Numbered from the stretch's first letter, positions 12,101-21,867 are shown. The stretch: DNA of 64,000 bases from Ptiloglossa arizonensis (GCF_051014685.1 NW_027478594.1:496001-560000), one strand, 5' to 3'. Numbers and translations are program-made. Notes: generated by a model not told the origin, from the sequence alone.

Positions 12101-13065
12101 ATGGAGAAACGAAGAAAGAAACGGAGAAATAAGTGGAGGAACGAAGAAATAAACCGAGAAACGGAAAAAGAAACGGAGAAACGAAAAATGAAACGGAGAA
12201 ACGAACAAAGAAACGGAGAAACGAACAAAAAAACGGAGAAACGAACAATGAAACGCAGAAACGAAGAATGAAACGGAGAAACGAAGAAGTAAACGGAGAA
12301 ATGAAGAAAGAAACGGAGAAACAAAGAAAGAAACGGAGAAACGAACAAAGAAACTGAGAAACGAAGAAAGAAACGGAGAAACGAAGAATGAAACGGAGAA
12401 ACGAACAAAGAGACGGAGAAATAAATGGAGAAACGAAGATATAAACGGAGAAACGAAGAAAGAAACGGAGAAACGAAGAAACGATAAAAGAAACGGAGAA
12501 ACGAAGAAAGAAACGGAGAAACGAAGAAAGAAACGGAGAAACGAAGAAAGATACGGAGAAACGAAGAAAGAAACGGAGAAACGAACGAAGAAACGGAGAA
12601 ACGAAGAAAGAAACCAATAAACGAACAAAGAAACGGAGAAACGAACAAAGAAACGGAGAAACGAACAAAGAAACGGAGAATCGGAGAAATAAATGGAGAA
12701 ACGAAGAAATAAACGGAGAAACGGAGAAATAAATGGAGAAACGAAGAAATAAACGGAGAAACGAACAAAGAAACGGAGAAACGGAGGAATAAATGAAGAA
12801 ACGAAGAAATAAACGGAGAAACGAACTAAGAAACGGAGAAACGAAGAAAGAAACGGAGAAAGAAACGGAGAAACGAAGAAAGAAACAGAGAAACGAACAG
12901 TCAAACGCAGAAACGAAGAATGAACGTAGAAACGAAGAAATAAACGGAGAAATGAAGAAAGAAACGAAGAAAGAAACGGAGAAACGGAGAAATAAATGGA
13001 GAAACGAAGAAATAAACGGAGAAACGGAGAAACGAACAAAGAAACGGAGAAATGAACAAAGAAAC
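9183..13065 (-). repeat. Satellite block B, reverse orientation
   Basis: This is the same satellite as block A on the opposite strand: top-strand unit CGGAGAAACGAAGAAAGAAA, almost entirely 20-mers, with a few 8-mers next to the ND2 junction. Internal higher-order repetition is visible: the segment containing GGAGAAACGAAGAGATAAAC recurs at about 10485, 11469 and 11821, the last two exactly 352 bp apart. The block ends at 13065, where orientation flips within the palindrome GAAACGTTTC. Confidence 0.96.
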
Positions 13066-13070
13066 GTTTC
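13061..13070. other. Orientation-switch point of the satellite
   Basis: The palindrome GAAACGTTTC joins the purine-rich block B to the pyrimidine-rich block C. The left arm reaches the ND2 junction after about 3.9 kb and the right arm after about 0.64 kb, so the arms are unequal and this is not a simple perfect palindrome. Confidence 0.85.
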
Positions 13071-13701
13071 TCCGTTTCTCCGTTTCTCGGTTTCTCCGTT
13101 TCTCCGTTTCTCCGTTTCCCGGTTTCTCCGTTTCTTGGTTTCTCCGTTTCTCGGTTTCTCCGTTTCTTGGTTTCTCCGATTCTCGGTTTCTCCGTTTCTC
13201 CGTTTCTCGGTTTCTCCGTTTCTCGGTTTCTCTGTTTCTCCGTTTCTCCGTTTCTCCGTTTCTCCATTTCTTCGTATCTCCGTTTCTCCGTTTCTCCGTT
13301 TCACCGTTTTCTGTTCGTTTCTCCATTTATTTCTCCGATTCTCCGTTTCATTCATCGTTTCTCCATTTATTTCTCCGTTTCTTTCTTCGTTTCTCCGTTT
13401 CTTTGTTCCTTTCTCCATTTCTTTGTTCGTGTCCCCATTTATTTCTACGTTTCGCCGATTCTTTGTTCGTTTCTCCGTTTCTTTGTTTCTTTGTTCGTTT
13501 CTCCGTTTCTTTCATCGTTTCTCCGTTTCTTTGTTCGTTTCTCCGTTTCTTTCTTCTTTTCTCCGTTTCTTTCTTCGTTTCTCCGTTTCTTTCTTTGTTT
13601 CTCCGTTTCTTTCTTCGTTTCTCCGTTTCTCTCTTCGTTTCTCCGTTTCTTCCTTCGTTCCTTCGTTTCTCCGTTTCTCCGTTTCTCCGTTTCTCCGTTT
13701 C
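13066..13701 (+). repeat. Satellite block C, forward
   Basis: The first ~240 bp are 8-mers (TTTCTCCG with TTTCTCGG and TTTCTTGG variants). About 350 bp of 20-mers follow, then a short 8-mer run up to the numt junction at 13701/13702. It is the same family as blocks A, B and D. Confidence 0.95.
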
Positions 13702-14524
13702 GATTAAATGATTGTAATAGTTATAATTTCTATTCTAAATCATTTGAGCTATAGTTAAATTATACACTAATACTCGAAATACATATTTGATGTATTTTTT
13801 AATCTCTTTAGCCTCCAGAAGAATTTTCTTTATCATATTTACTGTATATAATAATTTACACAGAATCGGAAATAAATCTAATTATTTATTTATAATAATT
13901 ATTTTTTAATCATTTATTTTAAAAATTGGGATGTACTCTTTAAATGGTCGATTCATTTCTTTAATTTATTCATTAAATTGAATTAATCTATTCTTTATAA
14001 TAACTTTAATAAAATTAATCCCTATAATTATTATAGAACTCGTATTAAAATTTAATAATGAAATTTATTTCATTTGCCTAATTAATGTAATTATTGCCCC
14101 TATCATTTGCTTAAATAACAAATCAATCAAAATAATTATAGGATATTCATCTGTTATACAAACATCTATTATAGTTATTTTATTAATAATTAACAAAAAT
14201 ACATTTTTAACACATTTCATTTTATATTCAATAATTTCTTCAATTTTAATTTTTATATTTAAAATAATAAAGATTAATTCTTCTTCCTTATTTAATATAT
14301 TAACCTCTAATAAAAGAAAAATTATTTTATACTCAATAATTGTTATGTACACAAATTTCCCACCTATAGCACTCTTTATACTGAAATGAATCGTCCTAGA
14401 AACATTAATAAATTCAAGAATAAAATTTATACTTTTAGTAATTGTATATCTTTTTATAAGATTAATTACATCATGAAATTATTTAAATATATCCTTCTTA
14501 TATTTTTTCCCTTCAATTAAATAA
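13702..14524 (+). pseudogene. ND2: ND2, internally deleted (numt)
   Basis: Complex I subunit 2. The N-terminal part reads YLMYFLISLASSSIFFIMFT from an ATA at about 13751. A small deletion shifts frame into EMNLIIYL, then about 13855-13925 is scrambled. From about 13928 a continuous frame runs to TAA at 14522-14524 and contains SLNWINLFFMMTLMKLIP, KIMMGYSSVM-like MIMGYSSVMQTSIMV and NFPPMALFMLKW, matching the middle and end of insect ND2. A stretch between the EMNL motif and the SLNW motif is missing, so the gene is about one quarter shorter than normal. An 8-bp inverted repeat (13706-13713 and 13738-13745) sits upstream and may be a tRNA remnant. Confidence 0.88.
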
Positions 14525-14642
14525 AAAATATATAACTAAATTAACCATAATTTTCTAAACTATTATCTATTTATAACTTTTTTAATATTTATATTTATAT
14601 TTATGATCTACTGGTTATATTAATTTTTAGCATAATTAATAT
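14525..14642. other. ND2-COX1 spacer without clear trnW, trnC or trnY
   Basis: In the ancestral insect order this gap holds trnW (+), trnC (-) and trnY (-), about 200 bp. Here only 118 bp of AT-rich sequence remain, and I cannot fold a convincing tRNA with anticodon TCA, GCA or GTA on either strand. The genes are lost from the numt, decayed, or moved in the donor genome. Confidence 0.5.
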
Positions 14643-16173
<1,531 letters not shown>

Positions 16174-16177
<4 letters not shown>

Positions 16178-16236
16178 TATGGCAGATTAGTGCATGAATT
16201 TAAGATTCATTTATAAAATTTAATATTTTTATTAAA
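16174..16236 (+). tRNA. trnL2: trnL2 (TAA), numt copy
   Basis: tRNA-Leu(UUR) lies between COX1 and COX2, its normal insect place, and its first bases overlap the COX1 stop. TGGCAGATTAGTGCA is the characteristic D-arm region. The anticodon arm ATGAA-TTTAAGA-TTCAT is nearly perfect with anticodon TAA at 16201-16203. The acceptor stem TTAATA/TATTAA closes it. It looks structurally intact although it is in a nuclear copy. Confidence 0.88.
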
Positions 16237-16237
16237 A

Positions 16238-16921
16238 ATGTCCCATTGAAAAATAATTAATTTCCAAGACCCCAATTCGCCATATGCCGATAATTTAAAT
16301 CTTTTTCACAACTTCACAATAATTATAATAATTATAATCTCTTCATTAACTCTAATAATTATATTAGATATTTTTACTAATAAATTTATCAATCGATTTT
16401 TACTTAAAAATCATCATATTGAAATTGTACGAACTTTACTCCCAATAATAATTTTAGGAGTAATTGCACTTCCTTCTTTAAAAACCCTATATTTTATTGA
16501 TGAACTATGAATACCCGTATACTTAACAAACAAATCAATTGGGCACCAATGATATTGATCGTATGAATACCCAGAATTTAATAATTTAAATTTTGACTCC
16601 TATATAGATAAAGATTTAAATAATATTTACATTTTTCGTCTCCAAGACGTAGATAATCGAATAATTATTCCATCTGATACACTAATTCGAATATTAACAA
16701 CATCAAACGACGTAATTCACTCTTGAACTGTTCGGTCTTTAGGCTTAAAAATAGACTCAGTACCAGGGCGAATTAACCAAATAAATTTAATTACTAATCG
16801 ACCTGGAGTATTTTTCGGACAATGTTCTGAAATCTGCGGAGCTAATCACAGATTTATGCCAATTGTTGTGGAAAGAACTAATTATTCAAACTTTATTAAT
16901 TGAATTAACAACCAAAATTAA
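16238..16921 (+). pseudogene. COX2: COX2, intact mitochondrial reading frame (numt)
   Basis: Cytochrome c oxidase subunit II receives electrons from cytochrome c at its dinuclear CuA centre in the intermembrane space. From ATG 16238 the frame runs 227 codons to TAA at 16919-16921, the usual insect length, with no lesion. The CuA ligands are all present at the canonical positions: His161 (VIHSW), Cys196, Glu198, Cys200, His204 and Met207 within [15 protein letters not shown]. Two N-terminal membrane helices precede the domain. The frame uses TGA for Trp many times (for example GHQWYWSYEY), so nuclear translation would stop early. I call it a pseudogene from its setting only. It is followed by a 38-bp spacer and the split trnK. 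Confidence 0.93.
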
Positions 16922-17002
16922 ATTTTAACCTACTCATATAATATTTAATTAAATCAAATCATTAGATGTCTGACAAAAGAATTAATTTTTAAATCAAATT
17001 AT

Positions 17003-17018
17003 AGTAATAAATTACTTC
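17003..17018 (+). repeat. Target-site duplication, left copy
   Basis: AGTAATAAATTACTTC, 16 bp, is the 3' part of trnK. It is repeated exactly at 17522-17537 on the other side of the inserted repeat. Confidence 0.85.
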
Positions 17019-17521
17019 ACTTTTCATTTTAAAACTTTAAGAATCATCTCTTTACATCGAAGCTCGATCAAAATTAATTTCTATAAGTTCTTAATCATTT
17101 GTAATGCATCAATAAGATGAACATTGTTCGATTAATATTGGGAACATGCATGAATGTTAGTAAAACTCGCGGAAATGAATAAACATTCACCGAAACTATT
17201 CGCCTTCGCAGATTTTGCAATATCTTGATGTTTATTTATCATAATTATTAACAATTGTCGTAGTACCATAGTTTAAATAATTATTAACAATGCCCTAGTA
17301 TAAATAAAGGCTTAAAATATCATTTCATCGAAATATTCATTGCTCGCGATGGAATTTTTCGTTGAGATCAAACTGACATTCTCAAGGTTACACGTATCGA
17401 TGATCGATTCACAAGCGTTCATCGCTATGATTGTTGTATCTAGAAAAGCGATTAATTGAATTTCAGCGCTTTTCAATAAAAAATGCAACTACTACGCGTA
17501 TTGTGTAAATTATAAGAATTA
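17019..17521 (+). mobile_element. 503-bp repeat inserted in trnK (copy 3 of the 540-bp family)
   Basis: The insert is collinear with about 7200-7700 throughout (TTTTAAAACTTTAAGAA, ATGCATCAATAAGATG, TTTATCATAATTATTAACAA, ACTACGCGTATTGTGTAAAT). It lacks about 35 bp of the left end of copies 1 and 2 and ends at the same right end, ATAAGAATTA. It is flanked by a perfect 16-bp duplication of trnK sequence. A right end shared with the other copies, a shortened left end and a long target duplication resemble target-primed retrotransposition of a SINE-like element. There is, however, no poly(A) tail and I cannot see a clear Pol III promoter; TGTTCGATTAA is only loosely like a B box. It codes for nothing. 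Confidence 0.82.
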
Positions 17522-17537
17522 AGTAATAAATTACTTC
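17522..17537 (+). repeat. Target-site duplication, right copy
   Basis: AGTAATAAATTACTTC is identical to 17003-17018. The bases after it (TAATGA) complete the trnK acceptor stem. Confidence 0.85.
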
Positions 17538-17558
17538 TAATGATTAAATAAACCTAAT

Positions 17559-17621
17559 AAAAATTAGTTAAATCTATAACATTAAATTGTCATTTTAAAA
17601 TTATTACAAAATAATATTTTT
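17559..17621 (+). tRNA. trnD: trnD (GTC), numt copy
   Basis: The sequence has the insect trnD pattern: AAAAATTAGTTAAAT, then ATAACATTA. The anticodon arm is TTAAA-TTGTCAT-TTTAA with GTC at 17589-17591, and AATATTTTT closes the acceptor stem. It lies after trnK and before ATP8, the ancestral place. The T arm is AT-rich and weak. Confidence 0.83.
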
Positions 17622-17700
17622 GTCATAAAATAAAATAAATATAATTTGATTTTTAATCAAATTAAAAACTTACCTTCTTATGAAAATATATATACATTTC

Positions 17701-17858
17701 ATCCCTCAAATAATACCCCTCACTGATCATCTTCATATTTAACTATTCTAATCTTATTAATTATTATACTTTCAAATATTTATTTTATCAACATTAATAA
17801 AATAAAATTATTGACAATAAAAAAATTTTACCTGAATAATTGAACAAATATATGATAA
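17701..17858 (+). pseudogene. ATP8: ATP8 with 1-bp deletion (numt)
   Basis: ATP synthase subunit 8 is a small stator membrane protein. The start is ATC 17701 (IPQMMPL, the conserved N-terminus). The frame is then lost by a one-base deletion in the CCCCTCACTGA run near 17717-17724. In the corrected frame it reads HWSSSYLTILILLIIMLSN and ends NNWTNMW with TAA at 17856-17858. The length of 158 bp is one short of a whole number of codons, agreeing with a single-base loss. The stop directly abuts the ATG of ATP6. Confidence 0.87.
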
Positions 17859-18525
17859 ATGATATCAAACTTATTTTCTATTTTTGACCCATCGACAAGA
17901 AATAATTTATCATTAAATTGATTTAGACTTACACTGCCATTCATTTTCATCCCAATAAAATTTTGAGTTCTAAATTCACGATATCAAACATTTTGAAACA
18001 TATATTTAAAATTTTTACACTCAGAATTTAAAATCTTGACAAAAAAAAACTTTACTAAAAATTTACTAATCTTTAACAGACTTATATTTATAATCCTATT
18101 TTTTAATTTTTTAGGATTATTCCCATACATTTCTACCCCTTCAAGACATGTATCAATTAATTTATCTATATCATTATTTATATGAATTAGATTTATAATT
18201 TTTGGGTGGACTATCAATGCTAAAAAAATATTTATTCATCTAGTACCAAGAAATACCCCCTTTATATTAATAAATTTTATAGTATTAATTGAAACAATTA
18301 GAAACATTATTCGACCCTGAACATTAACTATTCGATTAACAGCTAATATACTAGCAGGGCATCTTCTACTATCTTTATTAGGCTCAAATGTTAGAAAATT
18401 TCTAATTTGGATACCTTTTACAATTTTAATTTAAAACATATTATTTATTTTAGAAATTTCAGTCTCCTTAATTCAAATATACGTATTTATTATTTTATTA
18501 ACCCTATATTTTAATGAATCAAATT
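17859..18525 (+). pseudogene. ATP6: ATP6 with premature stop (numt)
   Basis: ATP synthase subunit a forms the proton path against the c-ring. The frame from ATG 17859 (MMSNLFSIFDPSTSNNLSLN) is continuous through the conserved core TIRLTANMLAGHLLLSLLG, which contains the essential arginine. An in-frame TAA then appears at 18432-18434 (codon 192). Beyond it the same frame continues with the normal C-terminus (LEISVSLIQMYVFIILLTLY) and ends at a single T abutting the COX3 start, 222 codons in all. One base change explains the stop, so the lesion is probably recent and post-transfer. Confidence 0.93.
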
Positions 18526-19311
18526 ATGAAAATATTTACGCATCCTTACCACATAGTTACCCCAAGACCATGACCTTTAATTACTTCTATAAATATTATA
18601 AATTTATTTATAAGATTAATTTTATTCACAAATTCAAAACTTTTTACCCTATTAGTAACAAATCCATTTATATTAATTACTTGCTTATCATTATGATGAC
18701 GTGATACCATTCGAGAAAGAACATTTCAAGGATTTCACTCTCAATCAATTCATTCTATATTAAAAATAAGTATATTATTATTTATTATTTCTGAACTAGT
18801 TTTCTTTATTTCTTTTTTTTGGACATATATTCATAACTCAATTTCCCCAAGAATTGAACTAGGTATAAATTGACCCCCTATATCAATTAAAATACTAAAT
18901 CCATTTGATATCCCATTATTAAATTCTATCATTTTAATTTCCTTCGGATTTACATTAACCTTAAGGCATAATTTTCTTTTGTTAGAAAATAAAATTTATA
19001 GAAAAATTTATCTTTTATACACATGATTATTAAGTATAATTTTTATAAGTCTTCAATTTAATGAATATAAACAATCTTCTTTTTCTATAAATGATGGGAT
19101 TTTTGGATCAATTTTTTACACAGCAACAGGATTCCATGGATTACATGTTTTAATTGGGGGCTTTATATTATCAATTATTATAATTCGAATAAATAATAAT
19201 CACTTTTCTTCAATTCGTCATTTTAATTTTACAGCTGCTATCTGATTCTGACATTTTGTAGATGTTGTATGATTATTTCTATATATAATAATTTACTGAT
19301 GAATATATTAA
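18526..19311 (+). pseudogene. COX3: COX3, intact mitochondrial reading frame (numt)
   Basis: Cytochrome c oxidase subunit III is a seven-helix membrane subunit that stabilises complex IV. From ATG 18526 the frame gives 261 residues and ends with TAA at 19309-19311, the usual length. Landmarks in order: HPYHMVTPSPWPL at the N-terminus, [66 protein letters not shown] and the C-terminal FWHFVDVVWLFLYMMIYWW. There are no frameshifts. Several TGA codons encode Trp, so the copy is readable only with the mitochondrial code. Sequence is fairly diverged from dipteran COX3, as is common in Hymenoptera. Confidence 0.94.
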
Positions 19312-19318
19312 TATAAAA

Positions 19319-19379
19319 TAAATATAATAAATAATTATATTTAACTTATAATTAAATTTTTATTGTTTAAATATATTTA
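19319..19379 (+). pseudogene. trnG: trnG-like tRNA with altered anticodon (TAT)
   Basis: It sits between COX3 and ND3, where trnG belongs. It folds with an 8-bp acceptor stem TAAATATA/TATATTTA and an anticodon arm TTTAA-CTTATAA-TTAAA. The expected trnG loop CTTCCAA has become CTTATAA, so the anticodon position (19347-19349) reads TAT instead of TCC. It is a decayed or remolded trnG. A TCC-bearing tRNA-like sequence occurs downstream at about 19913. Confidence 0.6.
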
Positions 19380-19384
19380 AAACG

Positions 19385-19730
19385 ATTCATATTTTCATTA
19401 AAATAATAATTATTCTAATTATTCCCATAATTATTTTTATTGCAAATCACTTATTTTCATTAACCAATTTTAAAAATCTCGAAAAAATTTCTCCTTTCGA
19501 ATGTGGATTTGACCCACTATCAGAAAATCGCCTACCATTTTCCATTAATTTTTATTTAATTGCTTTAATCTTTTTAATTTTCGATATCGAAATTATATTA
19601 ATTGTTCCTATAATCACTACTCTTAATAAATATTATGAAATAACCACTTTTTATTCTTTTATTTCTATCATCTGAATTCCACTATTGACCCTCTGACTAG
19701 AATGATACATAAAATTTCTAAAATGACACT
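19385..19730 (+). pseudogene. ND3: ND3, intact mitochondrial reading frame (numt)
   Basis: NADH dehydrogenase subunit 3 is a small membrane subunit of complex I whose loop cysteine takes part in the active/deactive switch. The frame starts at ATT 19385 (or 19391) and runs 115 codons to an incomplete T stop next to trnN. Conserved features: [20 protein letters not shown], including the loop Cys in ECGFD, and [13 protein letters not shown]. No lesion is seen. It is complete as a mitochondrial gene but, like its neighbours, lies in nuclear DNA. Confidence 0.9.
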
Positions 19731-19795
19731 TTAATTGAAACCAAAATAGAGGTAAATTATTGTTAATAATTTCATTGAATTAAATCTCCAATTAA
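19731..19795 (+). tRNA. trnN: trnN (GTT), numt copy
   Basis: Acceptor stem TTAATTG/CAATTAA is perfect. The anticodon arm AATTA-TTGTTAA-TAATT gives GTT. GAAACCAAAATAGAGG and TTCATTGAATTAAA match the insect trnN pattern. It follows ND3 directly, whereas the ancestral cluster starts with trnA, so the cluster is rearranged. Confidence 0.9.
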
Positions 19796-19808
19796 TTGCA
19801 TATTGTAC

Positions 19809-19876
19809 TATATATTGTAGTATAATACAATATAATTAATTTCGAATTAATAGCTTGATTTAATAAATCATATATA
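19809..19876 (+). tRNA. trnR: trnR (TCG), numt copy
   Basis: D arm TTGTA-GTATAA-TACAA and anticodon arm ATTAA-TTTCGAA-TTAAT are both perfect, with TCG at 19842-19844. The T arm is near TTGATTTAATAAATCA. Acceptor ends lie in an AT dinucleotide-like tract, so borders are approximate. It is nearly identical to the next tRNA-like sequence 71 bp downstream. Confidence 0.75.
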
Positions 19877-19879
19877 TAT

Positions 19880-19946
19880 ATATATATATAGTATAATAAA
19901 ATATAATTAATTTCCAATTAATAGCTTGATTTAATAAATATATATA
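19880..19946 (+). tRNA. tRNA-like (TCC, glycine anticodon), tandem copy of trnR
   Basis: The 47-bp core differs from the trnR core at two positions only. One of them turns anticodon TCG (Arg) into TCC (Gly) at 19913-19915. The arm ATTAA-TTTCCAA-TTAAT and the TTGATTTAATAAAT region are otherwise the same, offset by 71 bp. The D stem is weaker than in trnR. It could be a trnR copy remolded to glycine, a trnG from which trnR was derived, or a duplication made after transfer. A third, partial echo of its left flank (TATATATAGTATAATAAAAT) starts near 19983. Confidence 0.6.
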
Positions 19947-20005
19947 TATTCTATACACCAATTTGGAAAGATATTTATTAATATATATAGTATAATAAAA
20001 TCATT

Positions 20006-20053
20006 GATTTATCTTTATACTGAAAATATAATATTTTTATAAACCATATAAAC
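20006..20053 (-). tRNA. Possible trnE (TTC, minus) or trnF (GAA, plus)
   Basis: A perfect 5-bp stem flanks a 7-nt loop. On the minus strand it reads TTATA-TTTTCAG-TATAA, anticodon TTC for Glu; on the plus strand TTATA-CTGAAAA-TATAA, anticodon GAA for Phe. On the minus strand a D-like arm GTTT-ATAA-AAAT precedes it, but no proper T arm or full acceptor stem is found. Strand and identity are uncertain. Confidence 0.35.
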
Positions 20054-20056
20054 TTC

Positions 20057-20116
20057 GGTATTAGTTAAATTATAAAACTTAATTTGCTATTAAAAATCAA
20101 TAATAAAATTATACCT
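20057..20116 (+). tRNA. trnA: trnA (TGC), numt copy
   Basis: GGTAT/ATACC forms the outer acceptor stem, TAGTTAAATTATAAAAC the D-arm region, and TTAA-TTTGCTA-TTAA the anticodon arm with TGC at 20085-20087. The tRNA is displaced from its ancestral place directly after ND3. Confidence 0.68.
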
Positions 20117-20131
20117 ATATTTTCATAATTT

Positions 20132-20189
20132 AGAAATAAAATGATTTTAATCATTTTAAAAGAATTAGAAATTCTTTTATTTTATTTCT
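20132..20189 (-). tRNA. trnS1: trnS1 (TCT), D-armless, minus strand
   Basis: On the minus strand the acceptor AGAAATA/TATTTCT is perfect. The anticodon stem AAAAGAA/TTCTTTT carries loop TTTCTAA (anticodon TCT, on the plus strand 20167-20169). The T arm is TGATT-AAA-AATCA. Lack of a D arm is the normal state of animal trnS1. Read on the plus strand the fold would have no T arm and an AGA anticodon, so minus is favoured. trnS1 is on the plus strand in the ancestral insect order; here it is inverted next to the ND5 3' end. Confidence 0.72.
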
Positions 20190-20211
20190 GTCTAAAAATA
20201 CAAAATATGCA

Positions 20212-21867
20212 TTATCCTAATATTTTCAATATTATACTGTTTAAGCTATTTAAACAATACAAATTTAATAAAAACATCCCTATCAAAAATAAAATATACC
20301 ACACTATTATATTAATAATATTAAATTTTACCCCTTCAATTAATTTTCTTAATCTTACTAATCAATAAATATTTAAACCATAAATTAATTCAAATCACCC
20401 GTTTTCAACACAAACTTCATATTTATACACTATATTAAATAAATATCCATAAGAATTTAAAAAAAAATAATTTAAACAAAATATTCTTATAATAAATTTT
20501 AATAATTTAACTAAATTAATATTTAATTTTAATCCTTTACTAAAAATTCCTCTTAATAAATAACCAACTAGATATAATTTTAACACTATATACATATCAA
20601 TCCCCCCCACAGGAGTAACATACATTCACATAAATATATTTATAAATATTCATCCATAAAAAAATATAAATAGTAATATTATAACTATAGACCTTACCAT
20701 ATAACTATTTTTCCCCAAATTTACTAAAGGTCTAAAATTTAATTCTTTATTAAATAAAACCCAACTAATCAAACGAATTGTATAAGAAATAGTCAAAAAG
20801 GTAGAGATATATTTAAATTAAATAGAGATTATAATTAAATTATATTTTTCCATACAAAAATATTCTAAAAATATATCTTTAGAATAAAATCCAGACGAAA
20901 AAGGAAACCCTACCAAATTCAATAAACACAAAATCATAATTATCCTCTTTATAGGAAAAATTTTAACTAAACCGCCATATTTCCGCATATCTTGATTTCC
21001 TATTATTCAATGGATAAAATCCCCTGCACATATAAATATATTAGATTTAAATAAAGCATGCACAATTAAATGAAAAAAAGCCAAATCTCGGTAACCTAAT
21101 CTCAAAATTATTAGAATAAACCCTAATTGACTCAAAGTAGAAAAAGCAATAATTCTAGTTAAACTAGAAATTAATGTTAATAAAAAATTTATATTATACA
21201 TTATAATTATATTTCTATATCGATTTAGTAAATAAACTCCTGCAGTAACTAAAGTTGAAGAATGAACTAAAGAAGAAACAGGGGTAGGAGCAGTTATCGC
21301 AGCAGGTAATCAAGAAGAAAACGGTATTTGAGTTCTTTTAGTTATTCCACAAATTAATAATATCAAAATCATACAGCCTCCTATTCTATCAATCAATATA
21401 TATCCCCAAGAACCCCTAACTGAAGCCAAAACAATTAAAATTAATAAACACACATCACCTACTCGATTACATAAAACCAATAAGTTACCAAACAAAATGA
21501 AATTAATACTAAACCATCCCATCCAACTAAAATACTTAAAATTCTAGGCCTTATAATTATAATACATATAGATATAATAAATAATAATAACATATATTTA
21601 TACCGATCAATATATATATATATATATCACCCTCTATATATCCAACCCTATAAATTACAATCATCAATGAAATTAATAAAACTACTCCTAAATATATTAA
21701 ACTCATAAAATCTAAATAAATTAAAAAATTTAATTTTATCCTATTTAAATTTATTAAAATCACTCCATAATGAAATCAATTTTTGTCACATAAAAATATA
21801 AACTTAAAAATATAAAACTCACACTATTAATAAATACTAAAATAAAACTATATAAACAAAAATTCAT
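20212..21867 (-). pseudogene. ND5: ND5 with several frameshifts (numt)
   Basis: Complex I subunit 5 is a proton-pumping membrane subunit. Read right to left it starts at ATG 21867 (MNFCLYSFILVFINSVSFMF) and ends at TAA 20212, near the normal total length. Recognisable parts in order are [49 protein letters not shown] with [18 protein letters not shown] (about 21238-21310), [29 protein letters not shown] and GFYSKDMFLEYF. Lesions: a deletion and frame change between LVGWDGL and NRVGD (~21500), a one-base insertion in the CCTTTTTTCG run before SGFYSKD (~20907), a stop soon after, and a further break near the N-terminus. It is non-functional. Confidence 0.93.

Larger units (their letters stand above)
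16960..17543 (+). pseudogene. trnK: trnK split by a 503-bp insertion (numt)
   Basis: The 5' part (16960-17018) starts with acceptor strand CATTAGA and the TGTCTGA D-arm region, followed by a T-rich anticodon loop and the T arm. The acceptor 3' strand TCTAATG with discriminator A is completed only at 17536-17543, beyond the inserted repeat. Removing the insert and one copy of the 16-bp duplication gives a 65-nt tRNA between COX2 and trnD, the ancestral insect position. The anticodon stem pairs poorly and appears to have lost a T. Confidence 0.87.

Noticed and set aside
17984..18217. Minus-strand frame of 77 codons
   Set aside because: It is the antisense shadow of ATP6, which reads clearly on the plus strand with the mitochondrial code.
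20141..20368. Plus-strand frame of 75 codons over trnS1 and the ND5 end
   Set aside because: It is antisense to the ND5 C-terminus and crosses a tRNA; no coding features.
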